Source: Actinomycetota bacterium
GTDB taxonomy: Bacteria > Actinomycetota > Actinomycetes > Mycobacteriales > HKI-0501
NCBI GenBank assembly: GCA_030840805.1
Contig: JAVEDU010000013.1
Span: 1-64,000, forward strand
Length of the DNA stretch: 64,000 bases
Direction: 5' to 3'
A program made the translations under genes and the position numbers. Position 1 is the first letter of the stretch; the number at the start of each line of letters is the position of its first letter. Below the pieces are notes generated by a model. The model was not told the DNA's origin. It ran no database searches and worked only from the letters and a program-made list of their open reading frames with translations. This document shows, piece by piece, positions 52,921 through 60,869 of the stretch.

Positions 52921-53423
52921 CAGGGTGTCCCGTAGTTGTAGGTCTGCTTGTGGACCCGGAGGCAGATGGAGGTCTCCACCTCGCGGACGCCCTCGACCGG
53001 GCGGATACGGTCGTTGACGACCGTGAGCAGATGCTCGTTGTCCCGGCAGACCACCTCCAGCTGGAGGTCGTAGCGGCCGGACGTGAGCACGCAGTAGTCG
53101 ACCTCGGCGATCTCGCTGAGCACGTCGGCGACCACCCGGGCGTCGCCCGTCACCGAGATCCCGATGCTCGCCATCACGCCGAAACCCAGCGTCAGCGGGT
53201 CGGTGACCGCGACGATCTGGAGCAGCCCGCTGTCCACCAGCGCCTTGACCCGCTGCCGCACGGCCGCCTCCGAGAGACCGACGGCGGCGGCGATCGCGGT
53301 GTAGGACCGGCGACCGTCCTCCTGCAGCTCACGCAGGATCGCCTTGCCCACGCCGTCCAGCAGCTCCGGCGGACTGGGGGCCAGGGCGAGCCCGCTCCGG
53401 TGCCGGCGCGGTACAGGTGCCAT
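52920..53423 (-). CDS. Lrp/AsnC-family transcriptional regulator
   Basis: 167 residues. An N-terminal winged helix-turn-helix (LLDGVGKAILRELQEDGRRS, then GLSEAAVRQRVKALVDSG) is followed by the RAM ligand domain (MASIGISVTGDARVVADVL; VLTSGRYDLQLEVVCRDNEH). A clear local regulator of the amine-catabolism operon and the divergent permease, by position; ligand unknown. ATG 53423 with AGGAGG seven bases upstream. Confidence 0.9.
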   Translation of the reverse strand: MAPVPRRHRSGLALAPSPPELLDGVGKAILRELQEDGRRSYTAIAAAVGLSEAAVRQRVKALVDSGLLQIVAVTDPLTLGFGVMASIGISVTGDARVVADVLSEIAEVDYCVLTSGRYDLQLEVVCRDNEHLLTVVNDRIRPVEGVREVETSICLRVHKQTYNYGTP

Positions 53424-53490
53424 CGGGTGTCCTCCTCACGACCGGTCGCTCTTTCTCAGAGTGCTCTGCGCAGCCTGCCACACCAAGGGT

Positions 53491-53504
53491 CTTCGTTACG
53501 GAAG
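53491..53504. promoter_or_regulatory. Imperfect palindrome, possible AsnC/Lrp site
   Basis: CTTCGTTACGGAAG has complementary ends (CTTC/GAAG) and lies between the divergent asnC and permease genes, just before the candidate permease promoter. Confidence 0.3.
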
Positions 53505-53506
53505 GG

Positions 53507-53535
53507 TTGATCTTCTTCGGAACCCCTTGTGTAGA
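53507..53535 (+). promoter_or_regulatory. Candidate permease promoter
   Basis: TTGATC (53507-53512), a 17-base spacer, then TGTAGA (53530-53535), giving a leader of about 45 bases before the permease start codon at 53587. Confidence 0.35.
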
Positions 53536-53586
53536 GGCTCGGAATCTGCGAGAACCGTGCCCCACACGCTCTCATTGGGAGGAACC

Positions 53587-55089
53587 GTGGCAGAGCTGGC
53601 GGCCATCGACGACGACAAGGGACTGAAGCCGGGTGCCCTCGGGCTGCTCTCCGGCATCGTGATCGGGGTGTCCTCGACCGCGCCCGGCTACAGCCTCGCG
53701 GCCACGATCGGCTTCGTCGCGGCGGCCGTGGCGTTCCAGTCCCCCGCCGTGCTGCTGCTGGCGTTCGTGCCGATGTTCTGCATCGCGTACGCATACCGCG
53801 AGCTGAACGCGGCCGACCCCGACTGCGGCACGACGTTCCGGTGGGCAACGACCGCGTTCGGACCGCGGACCGGCTTCCTGGGCGGCTGGGGCATCGTCGT
53901 CGCCGACGTCGTGGTGATGGCGAACCTGGCGCAGATCGCCGGCCAGTACGGCTTCCTGCTGTTCGAGGCCGACGGGCCGGCGGCGAGCACGTTCTGGACC
54001 ACGCTGGTGGGGGCGGTGTGGATCACCGTGCTGACCTACGTCTGCTACCGCGGCATCGAGGTGAGCGCCCGGCTCCAGTACGTGCTCCTCGCCGTGGAGC
54101 TGGTGGCGCTCGCCGTGTTCGCGGTCGTGGCGCTGGTACGGGTCTACACCGGCTCGGTCGGCGAGGGCGCCGTCCGGCCGTCGCTGTCCTGGTTCAACCC
54201 GTTCGAGATCCCCTCGTTCAGCGCGCTGTCGGCGGGCGTGCTGCTCGCGGTGTTCATCTACTGGGGCTGGGACACCGCCGTCGCGGTCAACGAGGAGACC
54301 CGCGACCGCACCCGCACCCCCGGCCGGGCGGCGGTGATCTCCACCGTCCTCCTGCTCGGGATCTACGTGCTGGTCGCCGTGGCCTGCCAGGCGTACGGCG
54401 GGCTGGCGGTGCTCACCGACGAGGCCAACCAGGGCGACGTGCTCGCCGTGCTCGGCAACGCGGTGCTCGGCTCGACGTTCGGCAAGGTGCTCATCCTGGC
54501 GGTGCTCACCTCGGCCGCCGCCTCGACGCAGACCACGATCCTGCCGACCGCCCGTGCCACGCTGTCGATGGCCGCCCACCGGGCCATCCCCGCCTCGTTC
54601 GCGAAGATGCACCCGCGGTACCAGACCCCCACCACGTCGACGATCGCGATGGGCGTCGCCTCGGTGGTGTTCTACGTCGGGCTGGCGGCGATCAGCGGGA
54701 ACGTGCTCGCCGACTCGATCGCCGCGCTCGGACTGTTGATCGCGTTCTACTACGCCCTCACCGGTTATGCGTGTGCCTGGCAGTTCCGGCGGCAGATGCG
54801 CACGGCGCGCCAGCTGCTGGCGCGGGGCGTGCTGCCGCTGGTCGGCGCCGCGGTGCTGACGCTGTGCTTCTACAAGAGCGCGCGGGACATGTGGGCGGCC
54901 GACTACGGGAACACGTCGTTCGGCGGCGTCGGCGGCGTGTTCCTGCTCGGCATCGGCTCGCTGCTCCTCGGCGTGGTCGTCATGCTGATCCTGGAGTGGC
55001 GGATGCCGGCGTTCTACCGTGGCCCCGTCGAGCCGATGGCCGAGCCGGAGGTCGCCGACGACGACAAGCGCGTCACACCAGCTTCTTGA
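53587..55089 (+). CDS. APC-superfamily amino acid/polyamine permease
   Basis: 500 residues with about twelve hydrophobic segments. The first helix contains GIVIGVSSTAPGYSLAATIG, the glycine-rich substrate loop of APC transporters. It should import an amine or amino acid for the adjacent catabolic enzymes. GTG 53587 with GGGAGG just upstream; a longer frame begins earlier but would include the divergent promoter. The promoter and a possible regulator site lie in the 163-bp gap to asnC. Confidence 0.87.
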   Translation: MAELAAIDDDKGLKPGALGLLSGIVIGVSSTAPGYSLAATIGFVAAAVAFQSPAVLLLAFVPMFCIAYAYRELNAADPDCGTTFRWATTAFGPRTGFLGGWGIVVADVVVMANLAQIAGQYGFLLFEADGPAASTFWTTLVGAVWITVLTYVCYRGIEVSARLQYVLLAVELVALAVFAVVALVRVYTGSVGEGAVRPSLSWFNPFEIPSFSALSAGVLLAVFIYWGWDTAVAVNEETRDRTRTPGRAAVISTVLLLGIYVLVAVACQAYGGLAVLTDEANQGDVLAVLGNAVLGSTFGKVLILAVLTSAAASTQTTILPTARATLSMAAHRAIPASFAKMHPRYQTPTTSTIAMGVASVVFYVGLAAISGNVLADSIAALGLLIAFYYALTGYACAWQFRRQMRTARQLLARGVLPLVGAAVLTLCFYKSARDMWAADYGNTSFGGVGGVFLLGIGSLLLGVVVMLILEWRMPAFYRGPVEPMAEPEVADDDKRVTPAS

Positions 55090-55153
55090 CGACGGTATCC
55101 GTCGTAGACAACGCTGAAATCCGCGAACTGCACGCAAGCCACGGGAGGGCCCG

Positions 55154-56560
55154 ATGACCGCCACACCGCAGGAGCCGGGCGCCGCCTGGCAGCGGCTGCA
55201 CGACAGCGCACTCGCCGCCTCGGCCCGCGACCACCTCTGGATGCACTTCACCCGGCACTCGACGTACGCCACCGCCGCGGTCCCGGTGATCACCCGGGGC
55301 GAGGGGGCGTACATCTGGGACGACGCGGGACGGCGGTACCTCGACGGGCTGTCCGGGTTGTTCGTCGTCCAGGCCGGCCACGGCCGCGCCGAGCTCGCCG
55401 AGGCCGCCGCGACACAGGCTTCCCAGCTCGCGTACTTCCCGCTGTGGTCCTACGCCCACCCGCAGGCGATCCAGCTCGCGGAGCGGCTGGCGTCGCTCAC
55501 CCCCGGGGACCTCAACCGCGTCTTCTTCACCACCGGTGGCGGGGAGGCCGTGGAGACCGCGTGGAAGCTCGCCAAGCAGTACTTCAAGCTCACCGGCAGG
55601 CCGATGAAGCACAAGGTCATCAGCCGCGCCGTGGCCTACCACGGCACGACGCACGGCGCGCTGTCGATCACCGGCATCCCCGACGCCAAGAAGTACTTCG
55701 AGCCGCTCGTGCCGGGCGCGCACAAGGCCGCCAACACGAACTTCTACCGCGCTCCCGAGCACGGCGACGACCTCGAGGCGTTCGGCCGGTGGGCGGCCGA
55801 CCAGATCGAGCTCGCGATCGAGGCCGAGGGGCCGGACACCGTCGCCGCCGTGTTCGTCGAACCGGTGCAGAACTCGGGCGGCTGCTTCCCGCCGCCGCCC
55901 GGCTACTTCGCCCGGCTGCGGGAGATCTGCGACCGGCACGACGTGCTCCTCGTCTCGGACGAGGTCATCTGCGCCTTCGGGCGGCTCGGGACCACGTTCG
56001 CGTGCGACAAGTTCGGCTACGTCCCGGACATCATCACCTGCGCGAAGGGCATGACCTCGGGGTACTCCCCGATCGGCGCGATGATCGCCAGCGACCGGCT
56101 GATGGAGCCGTTCCTCACCGGGAGCGACTACTTCCCGCACGGCTACACGTTCGGCGGCCACCCGGTCTCGTCCGCGGTGGCGATGGCGAACCTCGACATC
56201 GTCGATCGCGAGCGGCTCAACCAGAACGTGCTCGACAACGAGAAGGCGTTCCGCTCGACGCTGGAGAAGCTGCTCGACCTGCCGATCGTCGGCGACGTGC
56301 GCGGTGACGGGTACTTCTACGGGATCGAGCTGGTCAAGGACCGGAACACCAAGGAGACGTTCGACGACGACGAGTCCGAGCGGCTGCTGCGGGGATTCCT
56401 CTCGAAGGCGCTGTTCGAGGCCGGCCTGTACTGCCGCGCCGACGACCGCGGCGACCCGGTCATCCAGCTCGCGCCGCCGCTCGGCTGCGACCAGAGCCAG
56501 TTCGACGAGATCGAGCAGATCCTGCGGGATGTGCTCTCCGAGGCGTGGAGGCGACTGTGA
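55154..56560 (+). CDS. Class III PLP aminotransferase (putrescine/omega-amino acid type)
   Basis: 468 residues. PLP Lys in [15 protein letters not shown], the [14 protein letters not shown] phosphate site, the Asp in [15 protein letters not shown] second aminotransferase of the same fold family as the one at 51688 but a different subgroup (longer N-terminus with [10 protein letters not shown]). Expected to take an omega-amine to an aldehyde for the downstream dehydrogenase. ATG 55154 with GGGAGGG upstream; its stop overlaps the next GTG by four bases. Confidence 0.88.
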   Translation: MTATPQEPGAAWQRLHDSALAASARDHLWMHFTRHSTYATAAVPVITRGEGAYIWDDAGRRYLDGLSGLFVVQAGHGRAELAEAAATQASQLAYFPLWSYAHPQAIQLAERLASLTPGDLNRVFFTTGGGEAVETAWKLAKQYFKLTGRPMKHKVISRAVAYHGTTHGALSITGIPDAKKYFEPLVPGAHKAANTNFYRAPEHGDDLEAFGRWAADQIELAIEAEGPDTVAAVFVEPVQNSGGCFPPPPGYFARLREICDRHDVLLVSDEVICAFGRLGTTFACDKFGYVPDIITCAKGMTSGYSPIGAMIASDRLMEPFLTGSDYFPHGYTFGGHPVSSAVAMANLDIVDRERLNQNVLDNEKAFRSTLEKLLDLPIVGDVRGDGYFYGIELVKDRNTKETFDDDESERLLRGFLSKALFEAGLYCRADDRGDPVIQLAPPLGCDQSQFDEIEQILRDVLSEAWRRL

Positions 56561-57984
56561 CCACGGTGCGCAACTTCGTCGCGGGCTCGGCCCGCGCCGC
56601 CGCCGACGGCCGGACGACCGACCTGATCGACCCCACCACCGGCGACGTCTTCGGCACCGCCCCGCTGTCCGGCGCCGAGGACGTCAGGGCTGCCACCCGC
56701 GCCGCCGCGGACGCCTTCCCGGGGTGGCGGGACACCACGCCGGCCGAACGCCAGCGCGCCCTGCTGCGGATCGCCGACGCGATCGAGGAGCGCGCCGACC
56801 AACTGGTCGCCGCGGAGAGCCGCAACACCGGCAAGCCGCTCGGGCTGACCCGCTCGGAGGAGATCCCGCCGATGGTGGACCAGATCCGGTTCTTCGCCGG
56901 TGCGGCCCGCGTCCTGGAGGGACGCTCGGCGGGCGAGTACCTGGCCGGGCACACGTCGTTCGTCCGGCGCGAGCCCGTGGGCGTGTGTGCGCAGGTCACG
57001 CCGTGGAACTACCCGATGATGATGGCGGTCTGGAAGTTCGCGCCCGCGCTCGCCGCGGGGAACACGGTCGTCCTCAAGCCCAGCGACACCACGCCCGTGA
57101 CGACGGCCCTGCTCGCCGAGATCGCCGCCGAGCACCTGCCGGCGGGCGTGTTCAACGTGGTCTGCGGGGACCGTGACACCGGTGCGCTGCTGGTCGGCGA
57201 CGAGATCCCGCAGATGGTGTCGATCACCGGGTCGGTCCGGGCCGGGATGGCCGTGGCCGAGGCGGCGAGCCGGCGCGTCGCCCGGGTCCACCTGGAGCTC
57301 GGCGGCAAGGCGCCCGTCGTGGTGTTCGACGACGCCGACGTGGCGGCGGCGGCCGAGGCGATCGCGACGGCCGGCTACTTCAACGCCGGGCAGGACTGCA
57401 CGGCGGCGACCCGGGTGCTCGCGGGCCCGGGGGTGCACGACGACTTCCTCGACGCGCTCACGGCGCAGGCCAAGGCCACCCGCACCGGGCTACCCGACGA
57501 CGAGGACGTCCTGTACGGACCGCTGAACAGCGCCGCGCAGCTGGACCGGGTCGCCGGCTTCGTGGACCGGCTGCCCGGTCACGCGACGGTCGCCACCGGC
57601 GGGGCGCGGCAGGGCGCCACCGGGTTCTTCTACCAGCCCACCGTCGTGAGTGGACTGCACCAGGGCGACGAGGCGATCCGGCAGGAGATCTTCGGGCCGG
57701 TCATCACCGTGCAGCGGTTCACCGACGAGACCGAGGCGATCCGCTGGGCGAACGACAGCGAGTACGGTCTCGCATCGAGCGTGTGGACGAAGGACCACGG
57801 GCGCGCGATGCGGATGGCGCGGGCGCTGAACTTCGGCTGCGTCTGGATCAACACCCACATCCCGCTGGTCGCCGAGATGCCGCACGGGGGGTTCGGGAGG
57901 TCCGGATACGGCAAGGACCTGTCGATGTACGGGTTCGAGGACTACACCCGGGTCAAGCACGTCATGAGCAACATCGGCCCCTGA
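56557..57984 (+). CDS. Aldehyde dehydrogenase, gamma-aminobutyraldehyde dehydrogenase-like
   Basis: 475 residues. NAD(P) site features, catalytic Glu in [13 protein letters not shown] and Cys in [13 protein letters not shown] (GQXCXA). The N-terminal [20 protein letters not shown] and [20 protein letters not shown] fit PatD/PuuC-type amino-aldehyde dehydrogenases. It would oxidise the aldehyde made by the preceding aminotransferase (putrescine to GABA route). GTG 56557 overlaps the aminotransferase stop; GTG 56545 upstream is possible but less spaced. Confidence 0.88.
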   Translation: MTTVRNFVAGSARAAADGRTTDLIDPTTGDVFGTAPLSGAEDVRAATRAAADAFPGWRDTTPAERQRALLRIADAIEERADQLVAAESRNTGKPLGLTRSEEIPPMVDQIRFFAGAARVLEGRSAGEYLAGHTSFVRREPVGVCAQVTPWNYPMMMAVWKFAPALAAGNTVVLKPSDTTPVTTALLAEIAAEHLPAGVFNVVCGDRDTGALLVGDEIPQMVSITGSVRAGMAVAEAASRRVARVHLELGGKAPVVVFDDADVAAAAEAIATAGYFNAGQDCTAATRVLAGPGVHDDFLDALTAQAKATRTGLPDDEDVLYGPLNSAAQLDRVAGFVDRLPGHATVATGGARQGATGFFYQPTVVSGLHQGDEAIRQEIFGPVITVQRFTDETEAIRWANDSEYGLASSVWTKDHGRAMRMARALNFGCVWINTHIPLVAEMPHGGFGRSGYGKDLSMYGFEDYTRVKHVMSNIGP

Positions 57985-58000
57985 GCGGAGGCGGCGGGAC

Positions 58001-58693
58001 ATGAGCGGGGAGTTCGAGGTCCGCAGGGAGGTCGCCCTGCCGGCCACACCCGAGCAGGTGTGGGCGGCGGTCGCGACGGGTCCGGGGCTGACGGCGTGGT
58101 TCATGCCGATGGAATTGGACCCCGCGAGCGACACGGTCACGGCCTGGGAACCGGGCTCGCGGCTCGCGGTCCGGACCCCGGCGGCCGAGGGCGGTGCGGC
58201 CCAGACGTTCGAGTACCGGATCGAGCCCGGAACCGACGGCACGGTGTTGCGGTTCGTCCACGGTGGCCTGGCCACCGACGAGCTCGCGGGCATCACCGGC
58301 CGGGGCTGGGACATGTACCTGCACACGCTCGCGCAGTACCTGAGGCACTTTCCCGGCCGCACGGCGACGTACATCGAGGCGGAGGCGCCGCAGTCCTCCG
58401 CCGACGCGAGCGCGTGGCCCGTCCTGCTGCGTGCCCTCGGGCTGCCCGAGGCCGTCGGCCCGGGCGACGCCGTCCGGGTCACCCCGGACGGCCTCGAACC
58501 GCTGGCGGGCACCGTCGACTACCTCGCCGCCGACTTCCTGGGCATCCGTACGTCCGATGCCCTGTACCGCTTCCACGGCCGGGCCGCGCTGGGTATGACG
58601 ATCGCCGTGGGTCACCACCTGTACCGCGACGGCGTCGACCCGGAGCGGACCACCCGGGCGTGGCAGACCTGGCTGGACGGGGTGTTCGCCTGA
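58001..58693 (+). CDS. SRPBCC (AHSA1-like) domain protein
   Basis: 230 residues. The first ~130 fit an activator-of-Hsp90-ATPase-homologue domain (VRREVALPATPEQVWAAVAT; LTAWFMPMELDP; FEYRIEPG). The remaining ~90 residues, ending AVGHHLYRDGVDPERTTRAW, are helical and unassigned. ATG 58001 has GAGGCGGCGGG upstream and follows the aldehyde dehydrogenase by 16 bases, probably co-transcribed. Role in amine use not known. Confidence 0.78.
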   Translation: MSGEFEVRREVALPATPEQVWAAVATGPGLTAWFMPMELDPASDTVTAWEPGSRLAVRTPAAEGGAAQTFEYRIEPGTDGTVLRFVHGGLATDELAGITGRGWDMYLHTLAQYLRHFPGRTATYIEAEAPQSSADASAWPVLLRALGLPEAVGPGDAVRVTPDGLEPLAGTVDYLAADFLGIRTSDALYRFHGRAALGMTIAVGHHLYRDGVDPERTTRAWQTWLDGVFA

Positions 58694-58821
58694 GATCGCC
58701 GTCATGATCACCCGATCGGCCCAGTCAGCTGTGATCTGGATCATCCGACTCTCCTTGTACAGCCGGTCGCACGAGGCGACCGCACCGGCCCTGGCCCGAC
58801 CGGGACAGCAAGGAGCCTTGT

Positions 58822-59190
58822 ATGAGCAAGCCGTTCGAACTCGCGTGGAACCAGGCCGACAACCGGCTCGAGTTCTCGATGCACGGCAAGTGGACCGCGG
58901 CGGACCTGGCCCTGTGGGTGTCCACGTACACCGCCGCCATCCGGCAGGGCCGCCCGGGCTGGACGCTGCTCGGCGACATGTCGGACTACCCGCCGCAGGC
59001 CGACGACATCTCGGCCGGCCACGAGAAGATGATGGCGCTCACCATGGCGCAGGGCGCCTCCCGGGTCGCCCTGGTCGTCCCGAAGGCGGTGCTCGCCATG
59101 CAGATGAAGCGGCTGCAGTCCAACGCGGGCGTGAACATGAAGAATGTCGGCAGCCGCGACGAGGCCATCGCCTACCTGAACGCCGCCTGA
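58822..59190 (+). CDS. Hypothetical protein with STAS/SpoIIAA-like appearance (122 aa)
   Basis: Starts at ATG 58822 with AGCAAGGAGC upstream. The alternating beta-alpha pattern (LEFSMHGKWTAADLALWVST; GWTLLGDMSDYPPQA; SRVALVVPKAVLAMQMKR) resembles a SpoIIAA-like or STAS fold; no Ser/Asp phosphosite can be assigned. Probably its own transcription unit; followed by a perfect 19-bp hairpin. Confidence 0.65.
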   Translation: MSKPFELAWNQADNRLEFSMHGKWTAADLALWVSTYTAAIRQGRPGWTLLGDMSDYPPQADDISAGHEKMMALTMAQGASRVALVVPKAVLAMQMKRLQSNAGVNMKNVGSRDEAIAYLNAA

Positions 59191-59228
59191 CCGACGGGGG
59201 CCGCCACACCGGCGAACCGTCTGCCCGA

Positions 59229-59269
59229 CCCGACGAGGGGCCCGCCGCACCGGCGGGCCCCTCGTCGGG
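59229..59269 (+). terminator. Perfect 19-bp hairpin terminator
   Basis: Stem CCCGACGAGGGGCCCGCCG with its exact complement and a three-base loop (cac) starts 39 bases after the 122-residue gene. It lacks a T-run but is one of the strongest hairpins in the window. Confidence 0.8.
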
Positions 59270-59307
59270 CTCCGCATCTCCCGCACGCGGCTGAGACGAT
59301 CACCGGC

Positions 59308-59718
59308 ATGGACGTCCTCAGCAGCCGCATCCTGATCCACCCCACCGATCCCGCCCGCAGCCGCCGCTTCTACCGCGACCAGCTGGGGCTGCCTGTCTAC
59401 CGCGAGTTCGGACCGCCGGAGAACCCCGGCCTCGTCTTCTTCGCCGGCGGTGGCTTCCTCGAGGTGTCCGGGCGCTCCACGGAGCCGCCCGGCCCGGGGG
59501 CCGCGCTCTGGTTGCAGGTACGCGACGTCCACGCCGAACACCGGCGGCTGGGCGCGGCCGGTGTCGAGGTGGTGCGGCCACCCTGCACCGAACCGTGGGG
59601 CCTGGTCGAGATGTGGGTCGAGGACCCCGACGGCGTCCGGATCGTCCTCGTCGAGATCCCCGCCGACCACCCGCTGCGGCGCGACACCCGAGGTCCGGTG
59701 CTGCCGGCCGGGGAGTGA
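59308..59718 (+). CDS. VOC (glyoxalase/bleomycin-resistance) family protein
   Basis: 136 residues, one vicinal-oxygen-chelate domain with two beta-alpha-beta-beta-beta halves: SRILIHPTDPARSRRFYRDQ, YREFGPPENPGLVFFAG and LWLQVRDVHAEHRRLGAAG, EMWVEDPDGVRIVLVEIP. A metal-dependent enzyme of unknown substrate or a drug-binding protein. It ends 30 bases before the left end of the IS element. Confidence 0.85.
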   Translation: MDVLSSRILIHPTDPARSRRFYRDQLGLPVYREFGPPENPGLVFFAGGGFLEVSGRSTEPPGPGAALWLQVRDVHAEHRRLGAAGVEVVRPPCTEPWGLVEMWVEDPDGVRIVLVEIPADHPLRRDTRGPVLPAGE

Positions 59719-59741
59719 CGCACACCGGTCACGGGGCGATT

Positions 59742-59747
59742 GCTAGT
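59742..59747. repeat. Left target site of the IS element (GCTAGT)
   Basis: GCTAGT flanks the left end and GCTAGG (60864-60869) the right end, five of six bases the same. This fits the NCTAGN target preference of IS481 and its relatives, with CTAG duplicated. Confidence 0.7.
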
Positions 59748-60863
59748 TGTACTGATCGGAGACGTTGGTCGAGGTCGTGTGACGACACGATCTGACGGTG
59801 CTTGATGGGCGAAGACCTCCCGGGGTGGAGTGGAGCTGCTGAAGGCGACCACTTCACGACCACCGGGAGGTCTTCGTGTCCCACGCTAACGCGGCCCTGA
59901 CCCCACGCGCCCGGCTGCGGCTGGCCCAGTTGATCGTCGACGAGGGCTGGCCGGTGGCCCGGGCGGCGGAGCGCTATGACGTGTCCTGGCCGACCGCGAA
60001 GCGGTGGGCCGACCGGTACCGCCAAGCCGGGCCGGCCGGGATGGCCGACCGGTCCTCACGGCCGCACCACTCGCCCCGGCGGACCCCGGCGCCGGTGGTG
60101 CGCCGCATCGTGCACCTGCGGTGGCGCCAGCGCCTGGGACCGGTGCAGATCGCCGACCGGGTCGGGGTGGCCCCCTCGACGGTGCACGCGGTGCTGACCC
60201 GGTGCCGGCTCAACCGGCTGTCCCACCTCGACCGGCACACCGGCGAACCGGTCCGCCGCTACGAACACGACCGGCCCGGGGCGTTGCTGCACGTCGACGT
60301 CAAGAAGCTCGGCAACATCCCCGACGGCGGCGGCTGGCGGTTCGTCGGCCGCGCCCAGGGCGACCGGCACCGCGCCGCCACGCCCGGCAAGCCCCGCAAC
60401 CGGCACCACAACCCGAAGATGGGCACCGCGTTCGTGCACACCGTCCTGGACGACCACTCCCGGATCGCCTACGCCGAGATCCACGACGACGAGACCACCA
60501 CCACCGCGATCGGCGTGCTGCGGCGCGCGGTGGCCTGGTTCACCGCCCGCGGCGTCACCACCGAACGGGTCCTGTCGGACAACGGGGCCTGCTACCGGGC
60601 CCGGGCCTGGCGGGCCGCCTGCGCCGAGCTCGGCATCACCCCGAAGTTCACCCGGCCCTACCGGCCGCAGACCAACGGGAAGATCGAGCGGTTCCACCGC
60701 ACCCTCGCCCAGGGCTGGGCCTTCCGGCGGCTCTACGTCACCGAGACGCACCGCCGCAAGGCCCTACCCGGCTGGCTCCACGAGTACAACCACCACCGGC
60801 CCCACACCGCCATCGGAGGACACCCACCCATCACCCGCTTGACCAACCTTTCCGATCAGCACA
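59748..60863. mobile_element. Complete IS481-family insertion sequence (1116 bp)
   Basis: The left end TGTACTGATCGGAGACGTTGGTC and the right end, read inward as TGTGCTGATCGGAAAGGTTGGTC, form 23-base terminal inverted repeats with 20 matches. The element carries one transposase gene and is flanked by CTAG. It inserted between the VOC gene and the surface-protein gene. The ends are intact and the transposase is full length, so it may be active. Confidence 0.9.
59810..59876 (+). promoter_or_regulatory. Inverted repeat covering the transposase ribosome binding site
   Basis: CGAAGACCTCCCGG (59810-59823) and CCGGGAGGTCTTCG (59863-59876) are perfect complements 39 bases apart. The second arm contains the GGGAGG ribosome site and touches the GTG start. 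In a transcript that starts outside the element, both arms are present and the start would be hidden. Confidence 0.65.
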
Positions 60864-60868
60864 GCTAG
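59876..60868 (+). CDS. IS481-family transposase
   Basis: 330 residues: an N-terminal helix-turn-helix (RARLRLAQLIVDEGWPVARA; YDVSWPTAKRW; VAPSTVHAVLTR) and a DDE catalytic core with Asp in LLHVDVKKLG, Asp in VLSDNGACY and Glu in TNGKIERFHRTLA, ending with HEYNHHRPHTAIGG. GTG 59876 is preceded by GGGAGG. The stop TAG (60866-60868) lies just outside the element, in the target CTAG. Confidence 0.92.
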   Translation: MSHANAALTPRARLRLAQLIVDEGWPVARAAERYDVSWPTAKRWADRYRQAGPAGMADRSSRPHHSPRRTPAPVVRRIVHLRWRQRLGPVQIADRVGVAPSTVHAVLTRCRLNRLSHLDRHTGEPVRRYEHDRPGALLHVDVKKLGNIPDGGGWRFVGRAQGDRHRAATPGKPRNRHHNPKMGTAFVHTVLDDHSRIAYAEIHDDETTTTAIGVLRRAVAWFTARGVTTERVLSDNGACYRARAWRAACAELGITPKFTRPYRPQTNGKIERFHRTLAQGWAFRRLYVTETHRRKALPGWLHEYNHHRPHTAIGGHPPITRLTNLSDQHS

Positions 60869-60869
60869 G
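60864..60869. repeat. Right target site of the IS element (GCTAGG)
   Basis: Its palindromic CTAG (60865-60868) gives the transposase its stop (TAG, plus strand 60866-60868) and the surface protein its stop (TAG, minus strand 60867-60865). Confidence 0.75.
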
